NCBI GenBank assembly: GCA_937944105.1 | Contig: CALDZP010000076.1 | Span: forward strand, 1 to 64,000 | Source: an uncultured Ignavibacteria bacterium | Lineage (GTDB): Bacteria; Bacteroidota; Ignavibacteria; Ch128b | Reading direction: 5' to 3' | DNA: 64,000 nucleotides | Shown here: positions 28,734-38,500 of the stretch, piece after piece | How positions within the stretch are numbered: position 1 is the stretch's first letter | How the letters are laid out: each line of letters opens with the position of its first letter | The notes under the pieces: generated by a model | The model's database searches: none | Told to the model about the DNA's origin: nothing | Seen by the model: the letters and a program-made list of their open reading frames with translations, nothing else | Made by a program: the position numbers and the translations under genes

Positions 28734-29225
28734 TCAGTTATTAGGTTGTGTATTCTCTTCATCAGTTGTTTGTGAATCCATCGATTCACCTTCACTTGAC
28801 GCTAAGAATTTATCAAATGAATCATCTGTATAGGTTGAAGGTTCTTCATCCTCAACTTCTTGACCAGTTTCAGTTACACGAACTCTTTTATTAAGAAATT
28901 GAATTCTTCTTGCTTTAATTTCAACTATACTTCTGTTATGACCATCTTCGGTCTTCCAGCTTCGGCTCTGAAGCTCACCATCAATTAAAACAGCACTGCC
29001 TTTTTGAAGCCTACCACGACAACTTTCTGCTAATTTATTCCAGGCGACAACACCAACAAAACAAACATCTTCCTGCCATTTACCATTGTTTTTAAATTTT
29101 CTATTTGAAGCAATGGTGAAATTAACAACAGGAGTACCATTTGTTGTTTGTCTGAAAACAGGATCTTTTGTAAGGTTACCAGCAATGATAACTGAATTCA
29201 ATTCGGGCATTTTATAATCTGCCAT
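28734..29225 (-). CDS. ssb: Single-stranded DNA-binding protein
   Basis: The 163-residue protein has an OB fold at about 7-112 (Asn-Ser-Val-Ile-Ile-Ala-Gly-Asn-Leu-Thr-Lys-Asp-Pro, then Trp-Gln-Glu-Asp and a Gly-Ser-Ala-Val-Leu-Ile-Asp-Gly-Glu motif). An acidic disordered tail follows. The tail ends Thr-Gln-Pro-Asn-Asn rather than the usual acidic Asp-Asp-x-Pro-Phe tip, so the standard docking peptide for SSB partners is not visible. It sits between rpsF and rpsR as in many bacteria, with a strong GAGGAG ribosome-binding site. Confidence 0.95.
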   Translation of the reverse strand: MADYKMPELNSVIIAGNLTKDPVFRQTTNGTPVVNFTIASNRKFKNNGKWQEDVCFVGVVAWNKLAESCRGRLQKGSAVLIDGELQSRSWKTEDGHNRSIVEIKARRIQFLNKRVRVTETGQEVEDEEPSTYTDDSFDKFLASSEGESMDSQTTDEENTQPNN

Positions 29226-29240
29226 AGCTAGATCTCCTCT

Positions 29241-29672
29241 CTATTGGTTATTTGTACTATTATCTTGTTCATCTAGATTTTGATTTAAATTTACATCTTC
29301 AAAATCATACTCTTCTTCTAATGAAGTGACTGGTTTACCTTTTTGAGCTTCTGCATAAGCTAATGCTTTTTTATCAAGACGAACAGTCAAGTATCTTAGA
29401 ATTTGTTCATCAATTTGCAAAGCTCTTTCAAACTTTTTGATAAAATTACCTTCACTCCTAAATCTAATGAGGAAGTAATATCCGGTTCTTATCTTCTTGA
29501 TATGATAAGCCATTCTTTTTCTTCCCCATTTCTCAATTTCCAGTATTTCAACATTATTATTCTTGAGAAATTCTTCATATCTCTTGAGAATTTTTTCGAT
29601 ATCTTCATCCTCATATGAAGCACTTACAATAATAACGGTCTCATAGGTATTTAATTTTTTTGTACTATCCAT
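29241..29672 (-). CDS. rpsF: 30S ribosomal protein S6
   Basis: S6 pairs with S18 on the 30S platform. The 143-residue protein has the S6 fold at about 7-105 (Tyr-Glu-Thr-Val-Ile-Ile-Val; Trp-Gly-Arg-Lys-Arg-Met-Ala-Tyr-His-Ile-Lys-Lys; Gly-Tyr-Tyr-Phe-Leu-Ile-Arg-Phe) and an acidic C-terminal extension of about 38 residues. It is first in the rpsF-ssb-rpsR-rplI operon. The mRNA leader contains a strong hairpin (separate entry). Confidence 0.96.
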   Translation of the reverse strand: MDSTKKLNTYETVIIVSASYEDEDIEKILKRYEEFLKNNNVEILEIEKWGRKRMAYHIKKIRTGYYFLIRFRSEGNFIKKFERALQIDEQILRYLTVRLDKKALAYAEAQKGKPVTSLEEEYDFEDVNLNQNLDEQDNSTNNQ

Positions 29673-29679
29673 ATTTTAA

Positions 29680-29730
29680 TATCTCCCTTTGGTCTTATGG
29701 CTCTTGATTCCCTCAAGAGCAGGGGTTTTG
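29680..29730 (-). promoter_or_regulatory. Structured leader upstream of rpsF
   Basis: Between hppA and rpsF the leader carries a perfect 8-bp stem (29700-29707 with 29713-29720; loop TTCCC on the plus strand). It is flanked by a C-run upstream and a GGGAG ribosome-binding site downstream that could also pair. S6:S18 feedback leaders occur at this spot in many bacteria. The CCG trinucleotide usual in that motif was not found here, so the identity is open. Confidence 0.4.
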
Positions 29731-29803
29731 TTCTAATTAATTTAATGCAAATTTAAAGATTTTAACTTGAATATTTTAATTTTTTAAACTTCAAAAGAAC
29801 GAA

Positions 29804-31879
29804 TTATTTAATCAATGGTGCAATAACCAATGAAACAACTGACATTAATTTAATTAAAATATTAAGAGAAGGTCCTGCGGTATCCTTAAAAGGATCACCT
29901 ACAGTATCTCCCACAACAGCAGATTTATGAGCTTCTGAACCTTTTCCTCCTAAATGACCAGCCTCAATATATTTCTTGGCATTATCCCAGGCACCACCAG
30001 CATTAGCCATAAAGATGGCAAGTAAAACTCCTGATGCTGTTACTCCTGCGAGTAAACCACCTAAAGCTTCTTTATTCATAAACCCAAAAAATACAGGAGT
30101 TAAAATAGCAATTAAACCAGGAACAATCATTCTACGTATTGCAGCTTTAGTTGAAATGTCGACACATCTAGCATAATCAGCTTTACCTGTTCCTTCAAGC
30201 AAACCAGGAATGGTCTTAAATTGTCTTCTAACTTCGGCAATCATGTCATAAGCGGCATCACCAACGGCTCTTAATGCCATAGAAGAAAATAAGAAAGGCA
30301 ACATTGCACCAACAAATAAACCTGAAATCACAAATGGATTACTTACATCAATTTTTTCGATACCAGCTGCCGTTTGATATGCACTAAATAAAGCAAGTGC
30401 GGTTAAAGCAGCCGATGCAATAGCAAATCCTTTTCCTATTGCTGCGGTAGTATTTCCTACAGCATCAAGTTTATCTGTACGTGATCGAACTTCTTTCCCG
30501 AGATGACTCATCTCTGCAATTCCACCAGCATTATCAGCTATTGGTCCATATGCATCAACCGCAAGTTGAATACCTGTTGTTGATAACATTCCTAAAGCAG
30601 CAATAGCGGTCCCATAAAGTCCTGCAAGTGAATAGGAAACAACAATCGCCGCAGCAATCATTAACATTGGTAAAGCTGTTGATGTCATACCCAATGCAAG
30701 TCCAGCAATAATATTTGTGGCTGTTCCTGTTTGAGATTGCTCAGCGATTTTTTGTGCAGGGCTTTGAGATTCTGCAGTGTAATATTCTGTAATTAAACCA
30801 ATTCCAATTCCACCAATTAACCCAGCGATTACGGAAATAAATAAACCATCCGCAGTTATTGTCTTTAAGGTACCCGTAATATTATGTTCTGGATCTACAG
30901 ATCCTGGTACAAAATAGTGAATAATGGGGTAAGAGAGAATTACCATTAAAATACCTGCACCAAAAGTACCAAGGTTTAGTGCTTTTTGAGGATTTCCACC
31001 TTCTTTAGTCCTTACAACAAAAGTTCCTAAGATTGAAACAAGAATTCCCACACCAGCCAGAAACAAAGGCAAAACAATTAAATTTATGCTTGAATCTTTA
31101 ATGTATGCTAGACCTAAAACCATCGTTCCTACAATAGAACCAACATAAGATTCAAAAAGATCAGCTCCCATACCAGCAACATCACCAACATTATCACCAA
31201 CATTATCAGCAATTACTGCTGGATTTCTCGGATCATCTTCTGGAATTCCGGTTTCAACCTTCCCGACAAGATCAGCTCCCACATCTGCTGCCTTTGTATA
31301 AATACCGCCACCAACTCTAGCAAATAAAGCAATTGATGAAGCCCCAAGCGAAAATCCGGTTAAAACATTTAAAACTTTTTGAAAATCAACTGTTCCATCC
31401 TGACCTATAAACAAACCTTGATAGAAAATAAACAGTCCACTCAAACCTAATAAACCAAAACTTACAACTGTCATCCCCATAACCGAACCACCAGAAAAAG
31501 CAACTTTTAATGCCTTAACCAAACTCTCTCTTGCAGCATTAGTTGTTCTTACATTTGATTTTGTGGCGATATACATTCCAATCCAACCCGCTAAACCAGA
31601 TGCAAATGCACCCACAATAAAACTAAAACCTATAAGAAAAGAGGAATTTTTTTCTTGAAATCCACTAATCCCAAGTAAAATCGCAACGACAATTACAAAA
31701 AAACTTAAAACACGATATTCTCTTTTTAAGAATGCCATTGCACCTTCCTGAATATAAGATGCAATTTCCTGCATTCTTTCATTCCCTGCATCCTGCTTAA
31801 GTATCCATTTGCTCTTGAAATAAGCAAATAAAAGACCTAAAACAGCTATGACTGGTAAAAGATAGATTAAAGAATTCAT
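29804..31879 (-). CDS. hppA: Membrane-bound pyrophosphatase, K+-dependent type
   Basis: This 691-residue integral membrane enzyme hydrolyses pyrophosphate and pumps Na+ and/or H+ out of the cytosol. It has about 16 membrane helices. Pyrophosphate-binding motifs are present: [11 protein letters not shown], Pro-Glu-Asp-Asp-Pro-Arg-Asn-Pro and Asp-Asn-Val-Gly-Asp-Asn-Val-Gly-Asp. The [10 protein letters not shown] motif at about 472 has Ala where K+-independent enzymes have Lys, which marks the K+-dependent class. The Glu in Asp-Leu-Phe-Glu-Ser-Tyr at about 245 is where Na+-pumping members carry theirs, so Na+ transport is likely but not certain. Its ATG overlaps the pth stop by 4 bases. Confidence 0.96.
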   Translation of the reverse strand: MNSLIYLLPVIAVLGLLFAYFKSKWILKQDAGNERMQEIASYIQEGAMAFLKREYRVLSFFVIVVAILLGISGFQEKNSSFLIGFSFIVGAFASGLAGWIGMYIATKSNVRTTNAARESLVKALKVAFSGGSVMGMTVVSFGLLGLSGLFIFYQGLFIGQDGTVDFQKVLNVLTGFSLGASSIALFARVGGGIYTKAADVGADLVGKVETGIPEDDPRNPAVIADNVGDNVGDVAGMGADLFESYVGSIVGTMVLGLAYIKDSSINLIVLPLFLAGVGILVSILGTFVVRTKEGGNPQKALNLGTFGAGILMVILSYPIIHYFVPGSVDPEHNITGTLKTITADGLFISVIAGLIGGIGIGLITEYYTAESQSPAQKIAEQSQTGTATNIIAGLALGMTSTALPMLMIAAAIVVSYSLAGLYGTAIAALGMLSTTGIQLAVDAYGPIADNAGGIAEMSHLGKEVRSRTDKLDAVGNTTAAIGKGFAIASAALTALALFSAYQTAAGIEKIDVSNPFVISGLFVGAMLPFLFSSMALRAVGDAAYDMIAEVRRQFKTIPGLLEGTGKADYARCVDISTKAAIRRMIVPGLIAILTPVFFGFMNKEALGGLLAGVTASGVLLAIFMANAGGAWDNAKKYIEAGHLGGKGSEAHKSAVVGDTVGDPFKDTAGPSLNILIKLMSVVSLVIAPLIK

Positions 31880-32484
31880 TTTATTACCCCTTTATTTGTT
31901 GGATTGGATTTTTTTACTGACTGAATTTTAGAATAAGTCTCCAACGCTGCTTTGATACCTCCCTCTAAAAAAGTATCACAAATTAAAGTAGCTTTTTCTA
32001 TTGATTCATTTATAAATGGTTTTTCCTCCTCATTAAAAGATGAAAGTACATATTCGGCTTGTTTTTCTTTCTCGAAATTGTTACCGATGCCAATTCTTAA
32101 TCTTGGAAAATTGGTGGATTGCAAAGCTTCTATAATAGATAATAATCCATTATGACCACCATGAGAACCTTTTGATCTCAATCGAATTTTACCAACGGAA
32201 AGGTTAATATCATCACATACTACCAGCATTTCACTCAAAAGGAAATTGTATTTTGAATAGAATTCCTTAACTGCTTCACCCGAAAGATTCATATAAGTTA
32301 AGGGAAGAAGTAAAGAGAATTCAAAATTATTAACTTTACCCTTTGCCAGTAAATACTTTGTGCTTACTTTATTGAAATTGAGTTTTCTTTTATAAGCTAG
32401 ATTCTCAACTACTTTATATCCTATATTATGTCTTGTATCAGAATATTTACTACCCGGATTTCCTAAACCAACAATCACTCGCAA
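31876..32484 (-). CDS. pth: Peptidyl-tRNA hydrolase
   Basis: This enzyme frees tRNA from peptidyl-tRNA that drops off ribosomes. The 202-residue protein starts (TTG) [11 protein letters not shown], exactly the family start, so the TTG at 32484 is preferred. Catalytic His19 (Thr-Arg-His-Asn), Asn66 (Tyr-Met-Asn-Leu-Ser-Gly) and Asp92 (Cys-Asp-Asp-Ile) are present, with Gly-Ser-His-Gly-Gly-His-Asn-Gly-Leu after them. It lies 12 bases after rplY, its common neighbour, and overlaps hppA by 4 bases. Confidence 0.96.
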   Translation of the reverse strand: MRVIVGLGNPGSKYSDTRHNIGYKVVENLAYKRKLNFNKVSTKYLLAKGKVNNFEFSLLLPLTYMNLSGEAVKEFYSKYNFLLSEMLVVCDDINLSVGKIRLRSKGSHGGHNGLLSIIEALQSTNFPRLRIGIGNNFEKEKQAEYVLSSFNEEEKPFINESIEKATLICDTFLEGGIKAALETYSKIQSVKKSNPTNKGVIK

Positions 32485-32496
32485 AGCAAACCCATT

Positions 32497-33135
32497 TTAT
32501 TCTTCTTCTTCAGTCTTCTTTCCTTTTTGAATAACCTCAGGTTCAGCTTGTTCTGTTCCTGCTGCTTCAGTCGGAGCAGCTTCATGGATTGCTTTGTGAA
32601 TTACTGTAACTATAGTAGTGTCTGGATTGGTTAAAACTTTAACTCCAGAAAGATTTAAATCTTTAACATGAATAGAATCTCCAATTTTTAATTTGGAGAC
32701 ATCGACATCAATTTTATCTGGAATTTCATTTGGTAAACATTCAATTTCAATTTTGTGAAGTGAATGTTGAAGAAGTCCACCTTCTTTAACCCCGATGGGA
32801 GTTCCAACTAAATGTACTGCTACTTCTACAGTAATTTTTTCACCTGCTTTCAATCCATGAAGATCGACATGAATTATTTTGTCAGTGACCGGGTCGAGCT
32901 GGAATTCTTTTAATATACAAGATTTTGTACCAACGCCCTCGATTTCAAGGTTTATTAAATAAGTTTCTGAAGAAAATACAATTGGTTTGACTTTACTTTC
33001 CGGTATTGCCAGGAAAATATTATCTTCCCCGTGGGCATAGTAAACAGCAGGCACATAACCTTTCTGTCTTAATTTAGTTAAATAACCTTTAGTGCTTAAT
33101 TCTCTTTTTATACCCGAAATTGTAACTTGAGCCAT
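32497..33135 (-). CDS. rplY: 50S ribosomal protein L25/general stress protein Ctc
   Basis: This 212-residue L25 protein of the long Ctc (TL5) type binds 5S rRNA. The N-terminal L25 domain (1-90) has Val-Pro-Ala-Val-Tyr-Tyr-Ala and Phe-Gln-Leu-Asp-Pro-Val-Thr-Asp-Lys-Ile-Ile-His-Val-Asp. The C-terminal beta domain (about 95-185) has Pro-Ile-Gly-Val-Lys-Glu-Gly-Gly-Leu-Leu. An acidic tail of about 25 residues ends Glu-Glu-Glu-Glu. It lies between prs and pth, a common order. A good AAGGAG site precedes the ATG. Confidence 0.95.
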   Translation of the reverse strand: MAQVTISGIKRELSTKGYLTKLRQKGYVPAVYYAHGEDNIFLAIPESKVKPIVFSSETYLINLEIEGVGTKSCILKEFQLDPVTDKIIHVDLHGLKAGEKITVEVAVHLVGTPIGVKEGGLLQHSLHKIEIECLPNEIPDKIDVDVSKLKIGDSIHVKDLNLSGVKVLTNPDTTIVTVIHKAIHEAAPTEAAGTEQAEPEVIQKGKKTEEEE

Positions 33136-33154
33136 AATTTATTCACTCCTTTTT

Positions 33155-34126
33155 TCAATCTTTATATGTATCAAATAATGAACTAATCGATTTATATTCG
33201 AAAGTATATTGAATTGCCAGAGCAAAAGTTTTTGCTACTGAAACTAATTCTAAATTTTTTACCTCATGTATTTTAGGATTATAGATAGTGTCGGTCACAA
33301 ACAATTTATCAATTGGAGAATTATTTAATAATTCAACAGCATTAGCCGAGAAGACTGCATGAGTACAAATGCCAATAATTGAAGCCGCACCTTTTTCTTT
33401 TAATAAATGAGCTGCCTGAGAAAAAGTGCTTGCTGTATCTATTATATCGTCAACAAGCAAAACATTTTTCTTTTCTACATTACCGATAATATTTATAATT
33501 TCTGTAACATTTTGAGCAGGTCTTCTTTTGTCAATTACCACAAGATCAGCATTAAACTTTTTAGCATATGCTCGAGCCAATTTAATACCACCTACATCAG
33601 GTGAAACAACAGCGAGATTACTTAAATTTAGTTTTTCAATTTGCTTAAAAAAAGTCGCTGAAGCATAAAGGTGATCAAAGGGGATATCAAAAAATCCCTG
33701 AACCTGACTTGCGTGTAAATCCATAGAAATTACTCTATCAGCACCAGCAACCGTAATTAAATTTGCAATCAATTTAGCAGTTATAGAAACTCTCGGTTGA
33801 TCTTTTCTATCCTGCCTTGAATATCCAAAGTATGGAATCACAGCAGTAATTTTATTTGCCGATGCTCTCCTTGCTGCATCAATCATAATTAAAAGTTCAA
33901 TAAGATTATCAGAAGGAGTATTTGTCGATTGAATGATAAAAACATCGCTTCCACGAATATTTTCTGCGTATTTAACCCAGATTTCACCATCACTAAATCT
34001 TTTTATTTCACAATGGCCTACAAAATCTTTACCGAGGGTTTCTTTTAGTTCTTTTCCGATTGCTTCTGCTAACTGTTTATTTGAATTCCCGGCAAAAACC
34101 TTAAAATCGCGTACCTGATGATTCAT
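33155..34126 (-). CDS. prs: Ribose-phosphate pyrophosphokinase (PRPP synthetase)
   Basis: This enzyme makes PRPP, the precursor of nucleotides, His and Trp, from ribose-5-phosphate and ATP. The 323-residue length is normal. Motifs: Gly-Tyr-Ser-Arg-Gln-Asp-Arg-Lys-Asp near 105, the metal site Asp-Leu-His-Ala-Ser-Gln-Val-Gln-Gly-Phe-Phe, Val-Ser-Pro-Asp-Val-Gly-Gly, and the PRPP loop Val-Asp-Asp-Ile-Ile-Asp-Thr-Ala-Ser-Thr. It is first of the prs-rplY-pth-hppA run. Confidence 0.97.
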   Translation of the reverse strand: MNHQVRDFKVFAGNSNKQLAEAIGKELKETLGKDFVGHCEIKRFSDGEIWVKYAENIRGSDVFIIQSTNTPSDNLIELLIMIDAARRASANKITAVIPYFGYSRQDRKDQPRVSITAKLIANLITVAGADRVISMDLHASQVQGFFDIPFDHLYASATFFKQIEKLNLSNLAVVSPDVGGIKLARAYAKKFNADLVVIDKRRPAQNVTEIINIIGNVEKKNVLLVDDIIDTASTFSQAAHLLKEKGAASIIGICTHAVFSANAVELLNNSPIDKLFVTDTIYNPKIHEVKNLELVSVAKTFALAIQYTFEYKSISSLFDTYKD

Positions 34127-34245
34127 TATATCTCTTGATGTTCCTTATTAAACTCTTCACAAAGATTTGCTAAAATACTAAAAACTCATCTAGATTTCAA
34201 TCAAATGTTTATGATGAATTAAAACTTAAATTCACCCCATATTCA

Positions 34246-34920
34246 TTATTCATCAAGCCGTTTTTTTCTTTTACGAAGAATCAATATCAACCATAAAGCA
34301 ATGAGAATTAATATTGATATTGTAATTACATAACTAAGCCCAGAACTTATTGGTACCTTAAAGGTTACAGATAGAGTCTTTTCGTCTTTTAATTGATCCA
34401 GTGAAAATTTCCATATCAATGTATTGTTTCTTTTTTCTGTTGCGTTATCCGTAATTATAGTGCCGGGGAAATGATAAATATATTTTACATAATATTCATT
34501 CTGTCCTGGGAAGTTTAGATTAAAATTTCTTATCCTCTGTTCAAAAATCTTTTGCCCCTGAGCTCCATCAAAAAATCTTATCTGGTAATCTTTAAAGAAT
34601 ATACATTCGTTCAACTTAGTAATATCATCAAATACAATTTTAACCTCTGTATGAAAAGTTGAATCAGACTTATTTTCCCAAACTTTAATTGATTTTATTT
34701 CAATATTATCAGCCCCGAAATTTTTCCTGATTACATCTTTATTAAATGAAAAGTTATTGGAAGAACTTGTATCATTATAAAGAATTTCTAGATTTGTCCA
34801 ATAATGAATAATAGCTGAACCACTCCCATCACCACCAATAAAAGTTTCAATTTCTAAATTTATACATCCGGAAAATAATATGGTTAATAGTGATATTAAT
34901 GTAATAGAAAACTTTTTCAT
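34246..34920 (-). CDS. LppM-like lipoprotein with C-terminal membrane helix
   Basis: I set the start at the ATG at 34920 (224 residues), because an AGAGAGAG purine run precedes it and it begins Met-Lys-Lys; a longer TTG-started frame is less likely. The N-terminus is a lipoprotein signal with lipobox Leu-Phe-Ser-Gly-Cys (Cys19). A beta-rich ectodomain (about 20-185) begins with Gly-Gly-Asp-Gly-Ser-Gly-Ser-Ala, reminiscent of LppM/DUF3153-type domains (from memory). A membrane helix at about 192-212 is followed by a basic Arg-Lys-Arg-Lys-Lys-Arg tail. Double anchoring by lipid and helix is unusual; it would keep the protein in the inner membrane. It stands alone. Function unknown. Confidence 0.75.
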   Translation of the reverse strand: MKKFSITLISLLTILFSGCINLEIETFIGGDGSGSAIIHYWTNLEILYNDTSSSNNFSFNKDVIRKNFGADNIEIKSIKVWENKSDSTFHTEVKIVFDDITKLNECIFFKDYQIRFFDGAQGQKIFEQRIRNFNLNFPGQNEYYVKYIYHFPGTIITDNATEKRNNTLIWKFSLDQLKDEKTLSVTFKVPISSGLSYVITISILILIALWLILILRKRKKRLDE

Positions 34921-35263
34921 AATTAATCTCTCTCTCTTCAAGCTCAGTTTAATAAGAATAAAAACTTTTTACAAGTCTGCTTAATGGAATAACTTACTTA
35001 ATTGGATTCTAATAAAAATATTGTCTTATCTATTATCATCATTTATTTCATTAAAGGCTCATTATATTCAAGATGAAAATTCTGAACAAATAACGATTAA
35101 AATGTTTATTTTGTAAAAATTAGTCTTTTACTTAGTCATTAATATTTTATGATTTTTTCTGAGATTTAATTTTTTTTGAAACTTAAAATTTTTTTGATCA
35201 TCTAAAAATTGATGGAGTGTAAAATTTTTCGGAATTTTGTAAAAATTAAATATAGAGGGAATT
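34921..35263. other. Divergent intergenic region
   Basis: These 343 AT-rich bases separate the LppM-like gene (minus) from the FmdB-like gene (plus). They must hold both promoters, but no confident -35/-10 pair was seen. No repeat or structured RNA was noticed. Confidence 0.5.
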
Positions 35264-35503
35264 ATGCCAACATATGATTACAAATGTATCAAGTGTGGAA
35301 ATATATTTGAGTTATTTCATGGAATAAATGAAAGACCACAAGTTGTGTGCCCGAAATGTGGTTCAATTGCACAAAAACAAATTAGTTTACATTCGGGATT
35401 AATATTCAAAGGTAGTGGATTCTATATAACAGACTACAAAAAAAGTAATTCTTCACCTGCAACCACAAAATCCTCAAGTGAAGGTTCTGAGTCTAAAAAA
35501 TAA
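35264..35503 (+). CDS. FmdB-type zinc-ribbon protein
   Basis: This 79-residue protein starts Met-Pro-Thr-Tyr-Asp-Tyr-Lys-Cys, the FmdB/putative regulatory protein family start. Four cysteines (8, 11, 29, 32) form a zinc ribbon. A Phe-Lys-Gly-Ser-Gly-Phe-Tyr-x-Thr-Asp-Tyr motif follows, as in the family, and a Ser-rich low-complexity tail. The biochemical role of these small proteins is not settled. It is a single gene with an AGAGGG ribosome-binding site, convergent with the protease-propeller gene. Confidence 0.9.
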   Translation: MPTYDYKCIKCGNIFELFHGINERPQVVCPKCGSIAQKQISLHSGLIFKGSGFYITDYKKSNSSPATTKSSSEGSESKK

Positions 35504-35521
35504 ATTAATTTAGGACAAACG

Positions 35522-35547
35522 AACTGACCTCCAATTAGAGGTCAGTT
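35522..35547. terminator. Hairpin between convergent genes
   Basis: A 10-bp perfect stem (35522-35531 with 35538-35547) with a 6-base loop lies between the FmdB-like gene and the minus-strand gene ending at 35535. The TAA of the minus-strand gene sits in the loop and its last codons in one arm. T-tracts are weak on both sides, so it may be a bidirectional terminator or an RNA 3'-end stabiliser. Confidence 0.5.
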
Positions 35548-38500
35548 CCAAGGGATAAATAAAATTTCATATCAGAGAAATTAACAAGGTTATAATTCCA
35601 GGCGAAATCAAACTTGAGCAGGAAACCAAGGAAATAAATTCTTGTACCTAAACCAGTTCCAATCAATAAATCTTTTGTATAAACATTTCCGTATACATCT
35701 CTCACTGTACCTCTAAAATCTGAATTTCTTGTCCATGTTGAACCTATATCCAGAAATGCTACTCCTCGTATATTCTGAAACATTAAAGGTAATGGACTTG
35801 TTAGTAATAATTTAATTAATGGGAAATGGAGTTCCAGATTCATCAATGCGAATTTTGTACCTAACTTTTGAGAATAATTATAACCACGAAGCGGGAGTAC
35901 AGGGGTAAGAAACAAAAAATCCTCGGCTGATTCAATTGGAATTCGATTTTCCTCAAATTGATAATTAATCCAGTTATCTGTACCTCCCATCATAAATTTT
36001 TGTGGATTTCTTCCAAAACTTATTCCACCTGATAACCTGAAAGTTAAAGAATATTCTTTCCAAAATTTGAAATAAGTTCTGTAATCACCTGTAACTGTAC
36101 CAAAGCTAAATGAATTTTTCTTAAAAGCAGGAACACCAAAAATTGTGAAATTATATCTTGTTCCTCTTGAAGGAGCAGTAAATTCCCATAAGGAATTATC
36201 GTGTACGAAACTTGCTGATGGAATGAACAGAGATAGAGTTTGAGGTGGCTCTTCGTAAATATCGAGGTTATCTCTTCGAACATTTAACCAGCTAAATCCA
36301 CCCTCTAAACGATAAAATTTATCAATTGGATAAGAGGCTGAAAAGAATGTACCATAATTTCTATAACGATAAAGATAATAATATCTATTTCTTTCTTGAA
36401 TTAAGAATCGTGCTGTATGAAATGCTTGAAATGAAAAATCTGTCCTTTCGGGAAGATAGAAATATGCAATACCGTAATCACTGTTTTTTAAATCAATATT
36501 CAGACTTGTAATTCCAATGATTTGATGATCACCCATCATATCACTGAAAGCCAATATTGTTGTTCCAAGTAAACCATAAAATGTTGAAAAACCTGCATTG
36601 GCATAAACAATATCGGGAGTGAAATTAATTTTATATTTATTAATTATAAAATTGCCAAGTGAATCTTTCCTATCAAAAGAAAATAGATTTGTATCGGGTT
36701 GACTAACTTTCTTTGTGACAAATTTTTCATTAAAAATATAGTTAGTAAAATTTTGTCGTGCTATTTCAGAAAAGGTACTACTTGTATCAACAATGTTTCC
36801 TGTCTTTATTAAAATTGAATCACTATAAGTAATTTCAACTTTTTCTTTTATCTGGACCTTGAGAGGTTCATTTAATGTATCCATTGTTTTCTTTTCGGCA
36901 AGCTTTGCCTGAACGAATTTTGTCAATGGAAGCTTTACAAAATCTGTTATTTGTTCGACTGGATTTGTCATAACAAAAATGTTATAAGCCGCCTTATACA
37001 TTGAGCTAAAAGCTAATCGCTTTCCGTCATTAGAAAGACTTATTTGATAAATTCCATTCAAAGAATTAGTCAGAGGTTTTAGATCATCCTCTGATTTAAT
37101 AAGAACGGAATAGTTTTCATCAAAGATAACATTTGAAATATCCTTAAGGTAAATGTTATTTATACCATTTATATCAGAAATAAAGAAGAGGTATTTCCCA
37201 TCTCTTGAAGCAACTACAGAAGTTTCATTGCTATTTGGTAAATCAGTTATTCTCAGAATTTCTCTGGTCTCAACATTAATTCTGTAGATATCAACTTGCC
37301 GATAGTTATGATTTATAATATCGAAGAAATATTCTCTTGAAGCAAGCTCAGTGTAATCGCCTCTATCTGAAGAGAAATAAATTGATTTTCCATCGTGGGA
37401 AAAATGCGGATCTGAGTCACTAAAAATATCATTTGTTAGGTTGACAAGCTTTTTAGTTTCAAGATCATATATATAAATATCCGATTGATGTTTATACAAA
37501 CCGACAAACGCAAGTTTTTTCCCATCTGGAGACCAATCAACAGAAAAAATACCATCAAGTTGAAAATTTAATTTTTGATGTTTCCCGGTCTTAATGTCTA
37601 TTATGAAAATCGCATCGGATGCACCTGCTTTAGAAGACAAAGCGATTTTCTTCCCATCTGGTGACCAGCATAGACCTGGTGTAAGAATATGAAGTTCTTC
37701 GAAATTTGCAGTAGTGTTTCCTTTAACAAGTTTTTTAATGATTTTACCATCTGTTGCAGACATCAAAAATACATCAAAATAATCATCACGATTCGAAATG
37801 AAAGCGATCAAATCACCTTGTGGAGAAATAGCTGGTGAAGTATTGTAAAATCCACCATCTTTAGTATGATCGGTTAATTGCTTTGCGAATTCATTTGGTT
37901 CTTTTCTTATTTCTATATCTGGCCAGTAAAGAATTTTCTGTTCTTTTTTCCATTTTTCATTTAACTCTTGAAGATCAAAACCAAAAGTTGCCTTAATACC
38001 ACCTTCAAAACTTCCCTGTCCACGAATACGATTTAATAAATCTCCAATTTTCTCCTGCCCATATTTTTTTGAAATAAACCAGAATACTGACTGCCCCCCA
38101 CGATAAGCAAAATAACCATCAAGTCTATTTATGTCTGGTAAGTATTGATTAATAGTTGCATCTCTTAAAAACATATCGGAGTGGGGATCCCAACCAAGTG
38201 ACTCGAATTCTGAGAGTCCTTCCATAAACCACAATGGTAAATTCAAAGTAATATTATTTGAAATAATGGATTGAAGTGACCCACCATAAAACATATCATT
38301 CATCACAGCATGAACTAGTTCGTGATGGATAACATGACGAAATTGATCATAAGAGCCTTCAAACGGAACAACAACTCTGTTTTTGAAAAGTTCAGTTACA
38401 CCACCAATGCCTTCTTCAAGATATTCACTTATTACATTGGTCTGCTGGAAGTCATTGTGTGAATTATACACAATTATAGAGATTCGATTGTTAATATTGT

